From: Streptomyces sp. DH12
Lineage (GTDB): Bacteria > Actinomycetota > Actinomycetes > Streptomycetales > Streptomycetaceae
Length of the DNA stretch: 64,000 nt
Direction of reading: 5' to 3'
Assembly: GCF_020873895.1 (NCBI RefSeq)
Contig: NZ_JAHWGT010000019.1
Coordinates: forward strand, 62,001 to 126,000
Shown here one piece after another: positions 25,509-33,797 of this stretch. Both the position numbers and the translations under genes were made by a program. The notes beneath the pieces were generated by a model. That model made no database searches and was not told the origin of the DNA. It was given only the letters and a program-made list of their open reading frames with translations. How positions within the stretch are numbered: the stretch's first letter is position 1; each line of letters starts with the position of its first letter.

Positions 25509-28500
25509 TCATCGCCGGCTGCCCTCCGGGGTCCGCGCGCCCTCGGCGACGAGGGGCGCCATGGCGCGGATCGTCTCCAGCTCCACGAACCGGTCGAGCG
25601 TCAGCGTCACGCCGAACTCCTTGCGGACGGCCGACAGGATCCGCGCCGCCGCGATGGAGTCACCGCCGAGCGAGGCCAGGTCGTCGTGGACCCCGACGCC
25701 CTCACGGCGCAGCACCGACGCCCAGATCCGGGCGAGCGCCCGCTCGGTGTCGTCGGCGGGGCCGCCGTCCGCGTCCGCCGCCCCGGCCGGGGCCGGCTCC
25801 TCGCCGTCCACCGGGCTCCGCGCGAGCCGCGCCCGGTCGACCTTGCCGTTGCGGGTCAGCGGCAGCTCGTCGTGCCACACGAACACCGACGGCACCATGT
25901 AGTCCGGCAGGTCGGCGCGGAGCGCGGTGCGCAGCACCGCCGGCGAGGGCCTCTCGGCGCCGGCCGGCACCACATGCGCCACCAGCCGGTCCCCGCGGGC
26001 CCCCGGCACCCCGGCGACCACCGCCTTCGCGACCCCGTCCACGGCCACGAGCCGGGTCTCGACCTCGCCCGCCTCGATGCGGTAGCCGTTCACCTTGATC
26101 TGGAAGTCGCTGCGGCCCAGGATCGCGATCTCGCCGTCCGGGAGGTAGCGGCCGAGGTCGCCCGTGCGGTACATCCGCTCGCCGCGCGCCGCGTCGGCGA
26201 AGAACCGCTCGGCGGTGCGCTCCTCGTCGCCCCAGTAGCCGCGCGCGAGACCGGTGCCCGCCGCGCAGATCTCGCCGGTCACCCAGTCCGGTGCGTCGAG
26301 CCCGTCCCGGTCCAGGACGTACGCCCGGTTGTTGGCGTTGGGCCTGCCGTAGGGAATGGACTCGCTGCCGTCCTCGTGGGGGCCCACCGGGTGCAGGATG
26401 TTCCAGATCGTCGTCTCGGTCGGTCCGCCCAGCGAGACCACCTCCACGTCCGCCTTCAGCCGGCGCAGCGCGGCGGGCAGCGCGGGCGGCACGCGGTCGC
26501 CGCTCATCATCACGAGCCGCAGCGCGGGCGGCACATCGGCCTGCGCCGCGGCCTGGTCGTGCAGCAGGTTGACGATGGCGGGCACCGAGTTCCACACGCT
26601 GACCCCGAACCGGCGGCACAGCTCCAGCCAGTGGCCGGGGTCGACCGCCTTGTCCCGGTCCGGCATGACCAGGGCGGCCCCCGCCGACAGGGCGCCGAAC
26701 ACGTCCCACACCGACAGGTCGAAGGTGAACGCGCTGATCGCGAAGAACCGGTCCGAGGCGGCGATGGAGAACCGCCCGTGGCAGTCGGCGACGACGTTGG
26801 CCACGTTCAGGTGGCTGACCATCACGCCCTTGGGCGCGCCGGTCGTGCCCGAGGTGTACAGCACGTACGCCAGGTCGCCGGGGTCGGAGCCCGGCAGCCG
26901 CTCCGGCACCTCGGCCGGGTCACCGGCCGGCGGGGCGCTCACGTCGAGCGGCAGCACCTCGCGCTCGCCCTGCGGGTCCGACCACCCCGCGTTCGTCAGG
27001 ACGCAGCGCACCCGCCCGTCGCGCAGCATGTACTCCTGCCGCGCCGCCGGAAGGCCCGCGTCGACGGGCAGGTACGCGCCGCCCGCGAGGACCACCGCCA
27101 GGATGCCGACGATCTGCTCCGGGCCGCGGTGCATGACCAGGCCCACCAGCTCGTCCCGCGCCACGCCCCGCTCCCGCAGCCAGGCCGCGGCCCGCGCCGC
27201 CCGGGCGAGGAGCTCCCCGTACGTCACCGTGCCCGACGAGGTGAGGACCGCGGGGGCGTCCGGCGCGCTGCGGGCCCGGGCGACGAAGTCGTCGCCGAGC
27301 AGCACCTGCGGCAGCGGCCCGGCCGTGTCGTTGGCCGCCGCGCGGCGCTCGCGCTGGTCGGGCGGGAGCAGGTCCAGGGAGTGCCGGGTCCACGCCTCCT
27401 CGTCCGCCAACGCCTCCAGGAGGGTGCCGAAGCCGTGCGCGAGGGCGTCGAGCAGGCCCGGCGGGAACAGCTCGTCGATCCCGTCGAGCTGCACGACGAG
27501 CCCGCCGTGCTGCTCCATCGCGAAGGCGTTCAGCCACACCTGCGGCGTCTGACTGACCGTGAAGACCTCCTTGCCGAACAGCTCCAGCGCGGAACCGTCG
27601 GCGTCCCCGTGCCCGATGGCGCTGTTGAACGTGAACGGCATCCGGGCGCCCGCCACACCGCCGCGCCGCCTGGCCAGCTCCTGCATCACCTCGACACCGG
27701 AGAAGGAGCGGTGGTCCAGGTCCCTGCGCAGCCTGCTCTGCAGCGACCGGGCCCGCTCCTCGAACGTCACCGAACGGTCCACGTCCGCCTCGACGAGCAT
27801 CGTGTCGGAGAACTGACCGATCGCGTCGGGCATCCGCGGGTGGATCGGCGGCCGGTTCGCGACCGTCGTCGTGATCGTGAACCGCCGGCCCGCGCCCCAC
27901 GTCGACAGCGTCTCCGCGTACGCGGCGAACACGGCGGCCGACGGGGTGAGGCCGGCCTGCGCGGCGCGCTTGCGCAGCGCCGACCACGTGGGGGAGTCGA
28001 GCCGCACCGCGCGCTGCGCGAACCGCGACGACGTCAGCGCCGCCGGGCTCGTGGCGAGCGGCAGGTCCGGGTGGGGGGCGAGGTCGTCCACGCGGGCGAG
28101 CCAGTACTCGCGCGAACGCCGCGCCGCCGCCTTGGCCCGGTGCGCCTCGACGGCCACGACGTACTCCTCGTACGGCAGCTCGTCGCCGGCGGGCGCGCGA
28201 CCGGTGTCGTACGCCTCCCACCAGGCGCGGAAGAACAGGAACATGCTCAACCCGTCCATGACGAGCCCGTCGTGGCTGACGTGCAGCACCATCCGGTCGT
28301 CCGCGAGGATCGTCACCTCGGCGGCGATCAGCGGGGCCCGGTCCGCGGCGAGGATCCGGTGCGAGCGCTTCTCGCGCAGCTCCGACAGGATCCGCGCCTG
28401 CGCCTGAGGGCTCTCCCGCCGCAGGTCCAGCCGCTCGACGCGCACCCCGTACGGCGTGTAGTCGGTGACCTGGCGCTCGTCGGACACGAACCGCGACCGC

Positions 28501-28844
28501 AGCGCGCTGTGCGCGTTGACGACCGCCTCCAGCGCCGTCTGCAGCCGGCCCACGTGCCACACGCCCTCGAACTCGTGGTACACGTGGCTCGCCACGTCCC
28601 CGACCTCGAAGATCCCGCTGCGGCCGAGCAGGTAGCTGCGCTGCAACGGCGACAGCGGGAAACCGGGCCCCGCCGACCGCTCGTCGGACAGGTGCGCGAT
28701 CAGCTCGCCCTTCACGCTCTTCAGCCGCGCGATGAACTCCGCGTCCATCCGGGTCCGGTCGCCCTGGAGCCGCAGGTCGTCGCCGGCGAGCTCCAGCGTG
28801 AGGCCCCGGGCGGCGATCTCGCGCATCACCTCCCTGTACGTCAT
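25509..28844 (-). CDS. NRPS: docking domain-heterocyclization-adenylation(Cys)-PCP
   Basis: Single-module nonribosomal peptide synthetase, 1,111 aa. Residues 1-52 resemble a TubC-type docking domain. Residues 62-490 form a heterocyclization (Cy) domain with D192-x4-D197-x2-S200 in place of HHxxxDG, plus the Cy-typical SQTPQVWLN. Residues 515-1010 are adenylation (YTSGTTGAPKG 663-673, GPTETT, YRTGDL, NGK), and 1035-1105 a PCP with S1063 in LGGDS. Aligning to GrsA gives the code D709 L710 W713 N752 M779 S781 L805 I813 W814 K1001. That is one residue away from the cysteine code DLYNMSLIWK of pyochelin/yersiniabactin-type synthetases. It should attach Cys to an upstream acyl group and cyclise it to a thiazoline. 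There is no thioesterase or reductase domain. ATG overlaps the upstream stop. Confidence 0.9.
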   Translation of the reverse strand: MTYREVMREIAARGLTLELAGDDLRLQGDRTRMDAEFIARLKSVKGELIAHLSDERSAGPGFPLSPLQRSYLLGRSGIFEVGDVASHVYHEFEGVWHVGRLQTALEAVVNAHSALRSRFVSDERQVTDYTPYGVRVERLDLRRESPQAQARILSELREKRSHRILAADRAPLIAAEVTILADDRMVLHVSHDGLVMDGLSMFLFFRAWWEAYDTGRAPAGDELPYEEYVVAVEAHRAKAAARRSREYWLARVDDLAPHPDLPLATSPAALTSSRFAQRAVRLDSPTWSALRKRAAQAGLTPSAAVFAAYAETLSTWGAGRRFTITTTVANRPPIHPRMPDAIGQFSDTMLVEADVDRSVTFEERARSLQSRLRRDLDHRSFSGVEVMQELARRRGGVAGARMPFTFNSAIGHGDADGSALELFGKEVFTVSQTPQVWLNAFAMEQHGGLVVQLDGIDELFPPGLLDALAHGFGTLLEALADEEAWTRHSLDLLPPDQRERRAAANDTAGPLPQVLLGDDFVARARSAPDAPAVLTSSGTVTYGELLARAARAAAWLRERGVARDELVGLVMHRGPEQIVGILAVVLAGGAYLPVDAGLPAARQEYMLRDGRVRCVLTNAGWSDPQGEREVLPLDVSAPPAGDPAEVPERLPGSDPGDLAYVLYTSGTTGAPKGVMVSHLNVANVVADCHGRFSIAASDRFFAISAFTFDLSVWDVFGALSAGAALVMPDRDKAVDPGHWLELCRRFGVSVWNSVPAIVNLLHDQAAAQADVPPALRLVMMSGDRVPPALPAALRRLKADVEVVSLGGPTETTIWNILHPVGPHEDGSESIPYGRPNANNRAYVLDRDGLDAPDWVTGEICAAGTGLARGYWGDEERTAERFFADAARGERMYRTGDLGRYLPDGEIAILGRSDFQIKVNGYRIEAGEVETRLVAVDGVAKAVVAGVPGARGDRLVAHVVPAGAERPSPAVLRTALRADLPDYMVPSVFVWHDELPLTRNGKVDRARLARSPVDGEEPAPAGAADADGGPADDTERALARIWASVLRREGVGVHDDLASLGGDSIAAARILSAVRKEFGVTLTLDRFVELETIRAMAPLVAEGARTPEGSRR

Positions 28845-31114
28845 GCCGCGCCCCCCTCCTCCAGCGCGGCGACGGCGGCCGGCTCGGCGCGCTCCTCGAC
28901 CAGGGCGGCCAGCGCGGCCACGTCGGTGGCGCCCATCAACTCCTCCACGGCCACGTCCACGTCGAGCTCGTCGAGGATCCGGTACTGCACGGTCACCGCC
29001 TGCAGGGAGCTCATCGCCAGGTCCGTGAGCGGCCGGTCCTCGAACGCCTCGCCGTCGGGCAGCTGCAGCGCGCCGCGCATCACCTCGACGAGCCACGGCA
29101 GCACCGGCGACGCGCCGGACGCGGGCGCCCCCGCCGCACCGGACGGGCGGAAGAAGACGGCGTCGGCGAGGGCGACGGCGGAGCCCGGCGCGAGGAGTTC
29201 CACGGTCCGCGGCCACGCGGTGGGCTCCGGCATGCCGAGCGCCGCCGCGAGACGGCCCGCGAAGCGCGGCATCACCGGCGCCGCCGCGTGGGCGAGCAGC
29301 CGCGCCGCCGCCAGCTCCAGCGCGGTCGCGGTGCGCGTCTCCGCCTCCCAGCCCGGGACCTGTGCCAGCCGCCCCTCCTGCTCGGAGAAGCGGACCGCGT
29401 CCTCGACGATCCCGTCGAGGACGGCCGCCGCCTGGTTCAGCGAGAACCCGTCGGAGCGCAGCGCGCCCGCGGCCGCGTCGAGCCGGGACCCGAGCCGGGC
29501 GAGGAACGCGGTGTGCTCCGGCGTCCAGTTGCCCGCGTCGGGCGCCGTGCCGTCGTGGTGCTTGACGATCCGCTCGCCCAGGTCGTTCAGCCAGCGCTGC
29601 CAGGTGCCGATCAGGGTGTCGTCCAGCGCCGACTCGTACGCGGCGCGGGTGAAGTCCGTGCGCCGGCCCTCGGGACGGGTGTGCGACAGGAAGTACCGCA
29701 CGGCGTCCACGGAGTCCGGGGTGAGGATCTCCTTGCCCCAGATCGCGTGCCGCCTGCTGGTGGAGAACTTCGAGCCCTCCAGTGTGTAGAACTCGTTGAC
29801 GTGGTAGTCGATGTCCGGGGCCCAGTCGGGGTACGCCAACTCGTACAGCACGGGGTACAGCACGCCGTGGTAGAAGCTGTTGTCGTAGCCGAAGAAGTGG
29901 ACGATCTTCCAGTCCCGGCGCGGGTCGGCGGCCCGCCACTCCTCGCCGACCCGGGAGCCGAGCGACTGGATGCCGTGCAGGAACCCGTACGACATCTCCG
30001 GCCACACCCAGATGACCTGGTCGTCGACGCCGTCCTCGGCGGGCGGCACGCCCCAGTCGGAGGGGTGGCTGACCGGGATGTCGAGCCGGTCGCGGCGGAA
30101 CAGCCGGTCGCCCAGCTCCCGCAGCCGCGCCGGGACGCGGCCGAGCCGGTGGTGCGCCGCCACCCGGTCGCCGTACGCGTGCAGCGGCAGCGACCAGCGG
30201 GCCGCGGGCGCCCGGCGCGGCGCGGCGTCCGACACGCCGGAGGCCGGCTCCCCGAGGTCGACGACCACGTTGGGCTCGCCGCACTCCTCGCAGATGTTGC
30301 CGCTCGTCCCGGAGCCGCAGCCGGGGCACAGGCCCCGGACGTCGACCTCGTACAGGTACCGCCCCGTCGCCGCGTCGAACAGGGCGTCGTGCTCCTCGAC
30401 CCGCACCCCGCCGGAGGCGACGAGACGGGAGAAGAACGCCTGCAGCCCCTCGCGGTACCCCTCGGCGGTGTCGGTCACCGTGTACTGGTCGAGGGTGATG
30501 TCCATCGCCCGCAGCGTCCGCGCGATCTCCGCGCTGTAATGCGCGGCCGTCTCGGCGGGGGTGCGGCCGTCGCGGCCGGCGGCGGCCACCACGTAGCTCT
30601 GGTAGTCGTCGCTGCCGGTCAGGTGCCAGGCGCGGGTGCCGTTCATGCGCTGGAACCGCACGAACACGTCGGCGCCCAGGTACGGGCCGGACAGGTGCCC
30701 CAGGTGCAGGTCCCCGTTGGGCGTCGGGGGCGTGGAGAACACGAACACCGGCCGCTCGCCGAAATCGGCGCGCCGTCCGCTCCCGGCGGAGGCCACGGCA
30801 CGGTCGGCGTCACGCCAGTACTGCGTGAGGAAGACCAGGTCCGTGTCGCCGGTGTTGGTCAGCACGTGCGACTCGAAGGGCTCGAACAGGGCGACCGTGC
30901 CGGGCTCGGCCGGGTACCGCTCGCCGTCCGCCTCGATCTCGCCGCGGCCGGCGACGATGACGAAGAACTCCGTCTCGTCGTGGTGGTGGCTGTCGGAGGA
31001 GCGGCCCGGGGCGACGCGGCCCCAGCCGGTGCCGACGCCGATGCCGTCGACGGAGCTCATGTCGATGCCGAACGCCTCGTGGAGCGCTCCGGGATCGTAG
31101 GTGTCGATGATCAC
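28841..31114 (-). CDS. Hydrazine synthetase: cupin-MetRS-like-carrier protein fusion
   Basis: 757-aa three-part protein. Residues about 28-105 are a cupin with metal ligands HHH 43-45, E49 and H83. Residues 120-655 are a methionyl-tRNA-synthetase-like domain with HLGH (137-140) for HIGH, KFSTS (449-453) for KMSKS, and a zinc knuckle C263-x2-C266/C275-x2-C278. Residues 670-745 are an acyl carrier domain with S703 in MSSLQAV. Cupin-MetRS fusions (Spb40 of the s56-p1 pathway) join glycine to N6-hydroxylysine and rearrange the ester to an N-N bond. The extra carrier domain is not part of Spb40 as described. It is coupled to the FAD oxidase upstream and the NRPS downstream by GTGA/ATGA overlaps. 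GTG start with AAGGA upstream. Confidence 0.87.
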   Translation of the reverse strand: MIIDTYDPGALHEAFGIDMSSVDGIGVGTGWGRVAPGRSSDSHHHDETEFFVIVAGRGEIEADGERYPAEPGTVALFEPFESHVLTNTGDTDLVFLTQYWRDADRAVASAGSGRRADFGERPVFVFSTPPTPNGDLHLGHLSGPYLGADVFVRFQRMNGTRAWHLTGSDDYQSYVVAAAGRDGRTPAETAAHYSAEIARTLRAMDITLDQYTVTDTAEGYREGLQAFFSRLVASGGVRVEEHDALFDAATGRYLYEVDVRGLCPGCGSGTSGNICEECGEPNVVVDLGEPASGVSDAAPRRAPAARWSLPLHAYGDRVAAHHRLGRVPARLRELGDRLFRRDRLDIPVSHPSDWGVPPAEDGVDDQVIWVWPEMSYGFLHGIQSLGSRVGEEWRAADPRRDWKIVHFFGYDNSFYHGVLYPVLYELAYPDWAPDIDYHVNEFYTLEGSKFSTSRRHAIWGKEILTPDSVDAVRYFLSHTRPEGRRTDFTRAAYESALDDTLIGTWQRWLNDLGERIVKHHDGTAPDAGNWTPEHTAFLARLGSRLDAAAGALRSDGFSLNQAAAVLDGIVEDAVRFSEQEGRLAQVPGWEAETRTATALELAAARLLAHAAAPVMPRFAGRLAAALGMPEPTAWPRTVELLAPGSAVALADAVFFRPSGAAGAPASGASPVLPWLVEVMRGALQLPDGEAFEDRPLTDLAMSSLQAVTVQYRILDELDVDVAVEELMGATDVAALAALVEERAEPAAVAALEEGGAA

Positions 31115-32211
31115 ACCGAAGTCCTTTCGGGGGAGGAAGCGGAGGAACCGGGAGTGCGGGACGGCAGCGCCAGCGCGTCGAGGACGTCACCCGCGATGGC
31201 CGGCGCGAGGCGGTAGCCGGAACCGCTGGCGGCTCCCGCGAACACCACCCGCCCGTCGTCGGTGACCGGACGGACCAGCGGGGCGAACCCGGGACCGTAC
31301 GCGTCGCAGAAGACGCGGCCGGAGGTGCAGTGGTCGACGAGCGCCGGCGCGTAGCGGCGCAGCAGTCCGAGCGCCTCGTCGCGGTGCGCGGGCGACAGGC
31401 CGGGGTCGCCGGTCTCCGGGGAGACGTCCCACTCCTGGCAGGTGTAGCTGAACAGCCAGTGGCCCCGGTGGTGCAGCGGCAGCAGGAAGGCGTCCTCGTC
31501 GTGGAAGACCACGACCCGGTCGTCCGGGGCGGGTGTCCGCTCGACGTGCAGGGCGACGATCCTCTTCACGCGCGCCCCCAGCGGCCGCACGAGGTCCGCC
31601 CAGGCCGGCGCGGCCAACCACGGACCGGGGGCGAGCACGACCCGGCGCGCGGACAGCGTGTCACCGGTGCCGAGCGCCAGCCGGACCCCGTCCGCGCCCC
31701 GGTCGAGCCCGGTGACGGGCGTGGCCTCGCGGAAGTCGACCCGGGCCCGCAGGTCCGCGGCGAGCTCCTGCGTCAGGGCGGCCACGTCGGCGTACTGGCA
31801 GCCGTCGCCGTCCCACGCCGAGCAGCCGTCCGGCACCCGGGCGATCCCGCCCGGCACGGACCCGACCGGGCGCAGCCGCGCCTCGGGCAGGTACGCCTCG
31901 GCGAGCCGCTCCCGCGCCGGCTCCCGCGCCACGACCGTCATGCCGACGGCCGTGATGGGCAGCTCGGGCCGGCGCGCCTTGAGCGCCGCGTAGTACCGCT
32001 GGCTCTCGGCCGCCATGGCCCGCACCCGGGCCGTCGCGCCGCGCGGGAAGTGCAGCCCGGCCGACCTGCGGGTGGCGCCGTTCGCGATGAGCTCCCGGTC
32101 GAGCACGGCCACCCGGGTCCCCGGCGCCTCGTCGAGGATCCGGTGCGCGATCATGCAGCCGATCACCCCGGCGCCGACCACCGCGACATCCGTGTGCGCG
32201 GTGCGTCCCAT
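31111..32211 (-). CDS. FAD-dependent amine oxidase (DAO family), hydrazinoacetate-forming
   Basis: 366-aa D-amino-acid/glycine-oxidase-type flavoprotein. The FAD Rossmann motif is VVGAGVIGCMIAHRI at residue 10, and the C-terminal FAD motif lies in VVFAGAASGSGYRLAPA. In the known hydrazine pathway an FAD enzyme (Spb39) oxidatively cleaves N6-(carboxymethylamino)lysine to hydrazinoacetic acid and 2-aminoadipate 6-semialdehyde; position and fold fit that role here. The ATG at 32211 overlaps the hydroxylase stop (TGATG); a GTG at 32214 is also in frame. The stop overlaps the hydrazine synthetase start. Confidence 0.8.
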   Translation of the reverse strand: MGRTAHTDVAVVGAGVIGCMIAHRILDEAPGTRVAVLDRELIANGATRRSAGLHFPRGATARVRAMAAESQRYYAALKARRPELPITAVGMTVVAREPARERLAEAYLPEARLRPVGSVPGGIARVPDGCSAWDGDGCQYADVAALTQELAADLRARVDFREATPVTGLDRGADGVRLALGTGDTLSARRVVLAPGPWLAAPAWADLVRPLGARVKRIVALHVERTPAPDDRVVVFHDEDAFLLPLHHRGHWLFSYTCQEWDVSPETGDPGLSPAHRDEALGLLRRYAPALVDHCTSGRVFCDAYGPGFAPLVRPVTDDGRVVFAGAASGSGYRLAPAIAGDVLDALALPSRTPGSSASSPERTSV

Positions 32212-33536
32212 CACGCGCTCATCCGGGGCTGCGTACCCGGGGCGACCTTGGTGGACCACTCGATGAACGAGGCCAGTTGCTCGTCGCTGCGTATCCCGCA
32301 CAGGCTGTCGGCGATGCGCCTGCTGCGCCAGGCGTTGAGGCTGAGGTTGGGGTCGGCCAGGCCGCGCTGGCCGCGTGCCGCGTTCTGCACGAAGATCCGC
32401 CGGTCGCTCGGCCCGTCCCACCGGACCGCGTAGTCCTCGTCGATGCGCAGCTCGCCGCCGTCGCGCTCCAACCGGTCGGCGATGGGCGCGAGGAAGTCCA
32501 TCCGGGCCGGGCGGAAGCCGGTCGCCCAGATCACCGTGTCCGCCTCGAACAGCTCGGCGCCGTCCGGCTCGTCGTTGTGGCGCGCGGCGACCTGCCACCC
32601 GCCGTACGGTCCGGCGGTGACGGCCGTGACCTCGCGGTTGGGGTGCAGGCCGACGAGGTCCGGGTTGTCCTCGATGAACCGGTGCACGTAGATGCCCTGG
32701 TAGATGCCGCGCAGGGTCGACTCGGAGATGCCGTCGCTGGTGAGGATGTGCTGGGCGTTGAACGAGGCGCGGGCCTCGCGGCGCAGACCGTAGAAGTAGT
32801 CGGCGTAGCTCGGCATGTAGTAGTCGTTGGTGAACGGCGAGTCGTCGATGGGGAAGTAGTTGCGGCGCCGCGACACCCACGACACCCGGCGCGGCAGGCC
32901 GGCCGCGGGCCGCGAGATCAGGTCGAGGACCGCCTCGGCACCGGACTGGCCGCCGCCCACGACGACGACCCGCTTGCCCGCGAGGTCCTGGGCCAGGTCC
33001 ATGTACTGGCCGATGTGGAACTGCGTCGGGCCGAGCCGGCCGCGCACGTGCTCGGGCAGCCACGGCTCGCTGCCGACGCCGAGGACCACGTTGTCCGCCG
33101 TGACCGTGCGGCGGTCCGTGCGCACCGTGAACACGTCGTCGAAGTCGACTTCGAGGACGGTCTCGCCGAAGGCGAGGTTCTCGTTGCGGCGGCTCGCCCA
33201 GGCCAGGTAGTTGCGGAACTCCAGCCGGGGTATGTCGTCGAACTGGGCGTTGAGGAAGTGGTACACGCGGCCCTGGTCGTGCAGGTAGCTCATGAACGAG
33301 AACGGGTTGCGCGGGTCGGCGAGGCTCACCAGGTCCTTGAACATGGACACCTGGAGGGTGCTGCCGGGCATCTGCTGGCCGTCGTGCCAGCTGAAGGACT
33401 GCTTGCGGTCGATGAACAGGTTCGGCAGGTCCGGCACGCCGTGCAGCAGCGAGGCCAGGCTCAGGTTGGCGGGCCCCACGCCGATGCCGACGCATCGGTA
33501 GTGCGCCGGTGCGGACCGGGTGTGCTCTTGCCCCAT
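32211..33536 (-). CDS. L-lysine N6-monooxygenase (hydroxylase)
   Basis: NADPH- and FAD-dependent lysine/ornithine N-hydroxylase, 441 aa, converting lysine to N6-hydroxylysine. It shows the FAD motif GIGVGPANLSLA near residue 18, the NADPH motif VVVGGGQSGAEA near 190, the substrate-side NYFPIDDSPFTNDYYMPSY segment and the C-terminal ATGFRP motif. ATG 33536 with GAGAGG upstream. It opens the hydrazine sub-block after a 261-nt gap with tandem repeats. Lysine rather than ornithine is inferred from its partner genes. A siderophore role is unlikely because no siderophore ligase or uptake gene is present. Confidence 0.87.
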   Translation of the reverse strand: MGQEHTRSAPAHYRCVGIGVGPANLSLASLLHGVPDLPNLFIDRKQSFSWHDGQQMPGSTLQVSMFKDLVSLADPRNPFSFMSYLHDQGRVYHFLNAQFDDIPRLEFRNYLAWASRRNENLAFGETVLEVDFDDVFTVRTDRRTVTADNVVLGVGSEPWLPEHVRGRLGPTQFHIGQYMDLAQDLAGKRVVVVGGGQSGAEAVLDLISRPAAGLPRRVSWVSRRRNYFPIDDSPFTNDYYMPSYADYFYGLRREARASFNAQHILTSDGISESTLRGIYQGIYVHRFIEDNPDLVGLHPNREVTAVTAGPYGGWQVAARHNDEPDGAELFEADTVIWATGFRPARMDFLAPIADRLERDGGELRIDEDYAVRWDGPSDRRIFVQNAARGQRGLADPNLSLNAWRSRRIADSLCGIRSDEQLASFIEWSTKVAPGTQPRMSA

Positions 33537-33660
33537 GGTTCTACCTCTCCTCAGGGCGGCTGGTGCCGCGGTCGATCGGAAGGTGCGAGCGGGTCGGGTC
33601 CCCGCCTCCGGACCGACCGGTGCCGGCGGGGAGGCGGGAGGGGAGCGCTGTGCGTCGATC

Positions 33661-33702
33661 GGGTCGAACAGGGATGAACAGGGTCGAGCGGGGTGAACAG
33701 GG
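33661..33702. repeat. Two imperfect 19-20-bp tandem repeats in the promoter gap of the hydrazine block
   Basis: GGGTCGAACAGGGATGAACA is followed directly by GGGTCGAGCGGGGTGAACA. The core GAACAGGG occurs three times, starting at 33666, 33676 and 33695 (spacings 10 and 19 bp). The array lies 125-165 nt upstream of the lysine hydroxylase start in the only long gap of the cluster. Spacing near one and two helical turns suggests an activator site; no protein is assigned. Confidence 0.45.
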
Positions 33703-33797
33703 AGGAACCGGGTGGTAGGAGGGCGTGCCAGGCCGCGCCGGGGTGCGGCAGGGGTTGCGGTGCGGTGCGGTGCGGGCGGCTGGGCCGGGCCGGGCGG

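Noticed and set aside
28841-31114. Second methionyl-tRNA synthetase as antibiotic resistance copy
   Set aside because: The synthetase part is flanked by a cupin and a carrier domain and is coupled to hydroxylase and oxidase genes; this architecture fits hydrazine synthetase, not a resistant housekeeping enzyme.
25509-33536. Siderophore cluster (lysine N-hydroxylase plus Cys-type Cy-A module)
   Set aside because: No IucA/IucC-type ligase, salicylate or dihydroxybenzoate genes, siderophore uptake or iron box is present, and the hydroxylase is coupled to a cupin-MetRS fusion that explains it better.
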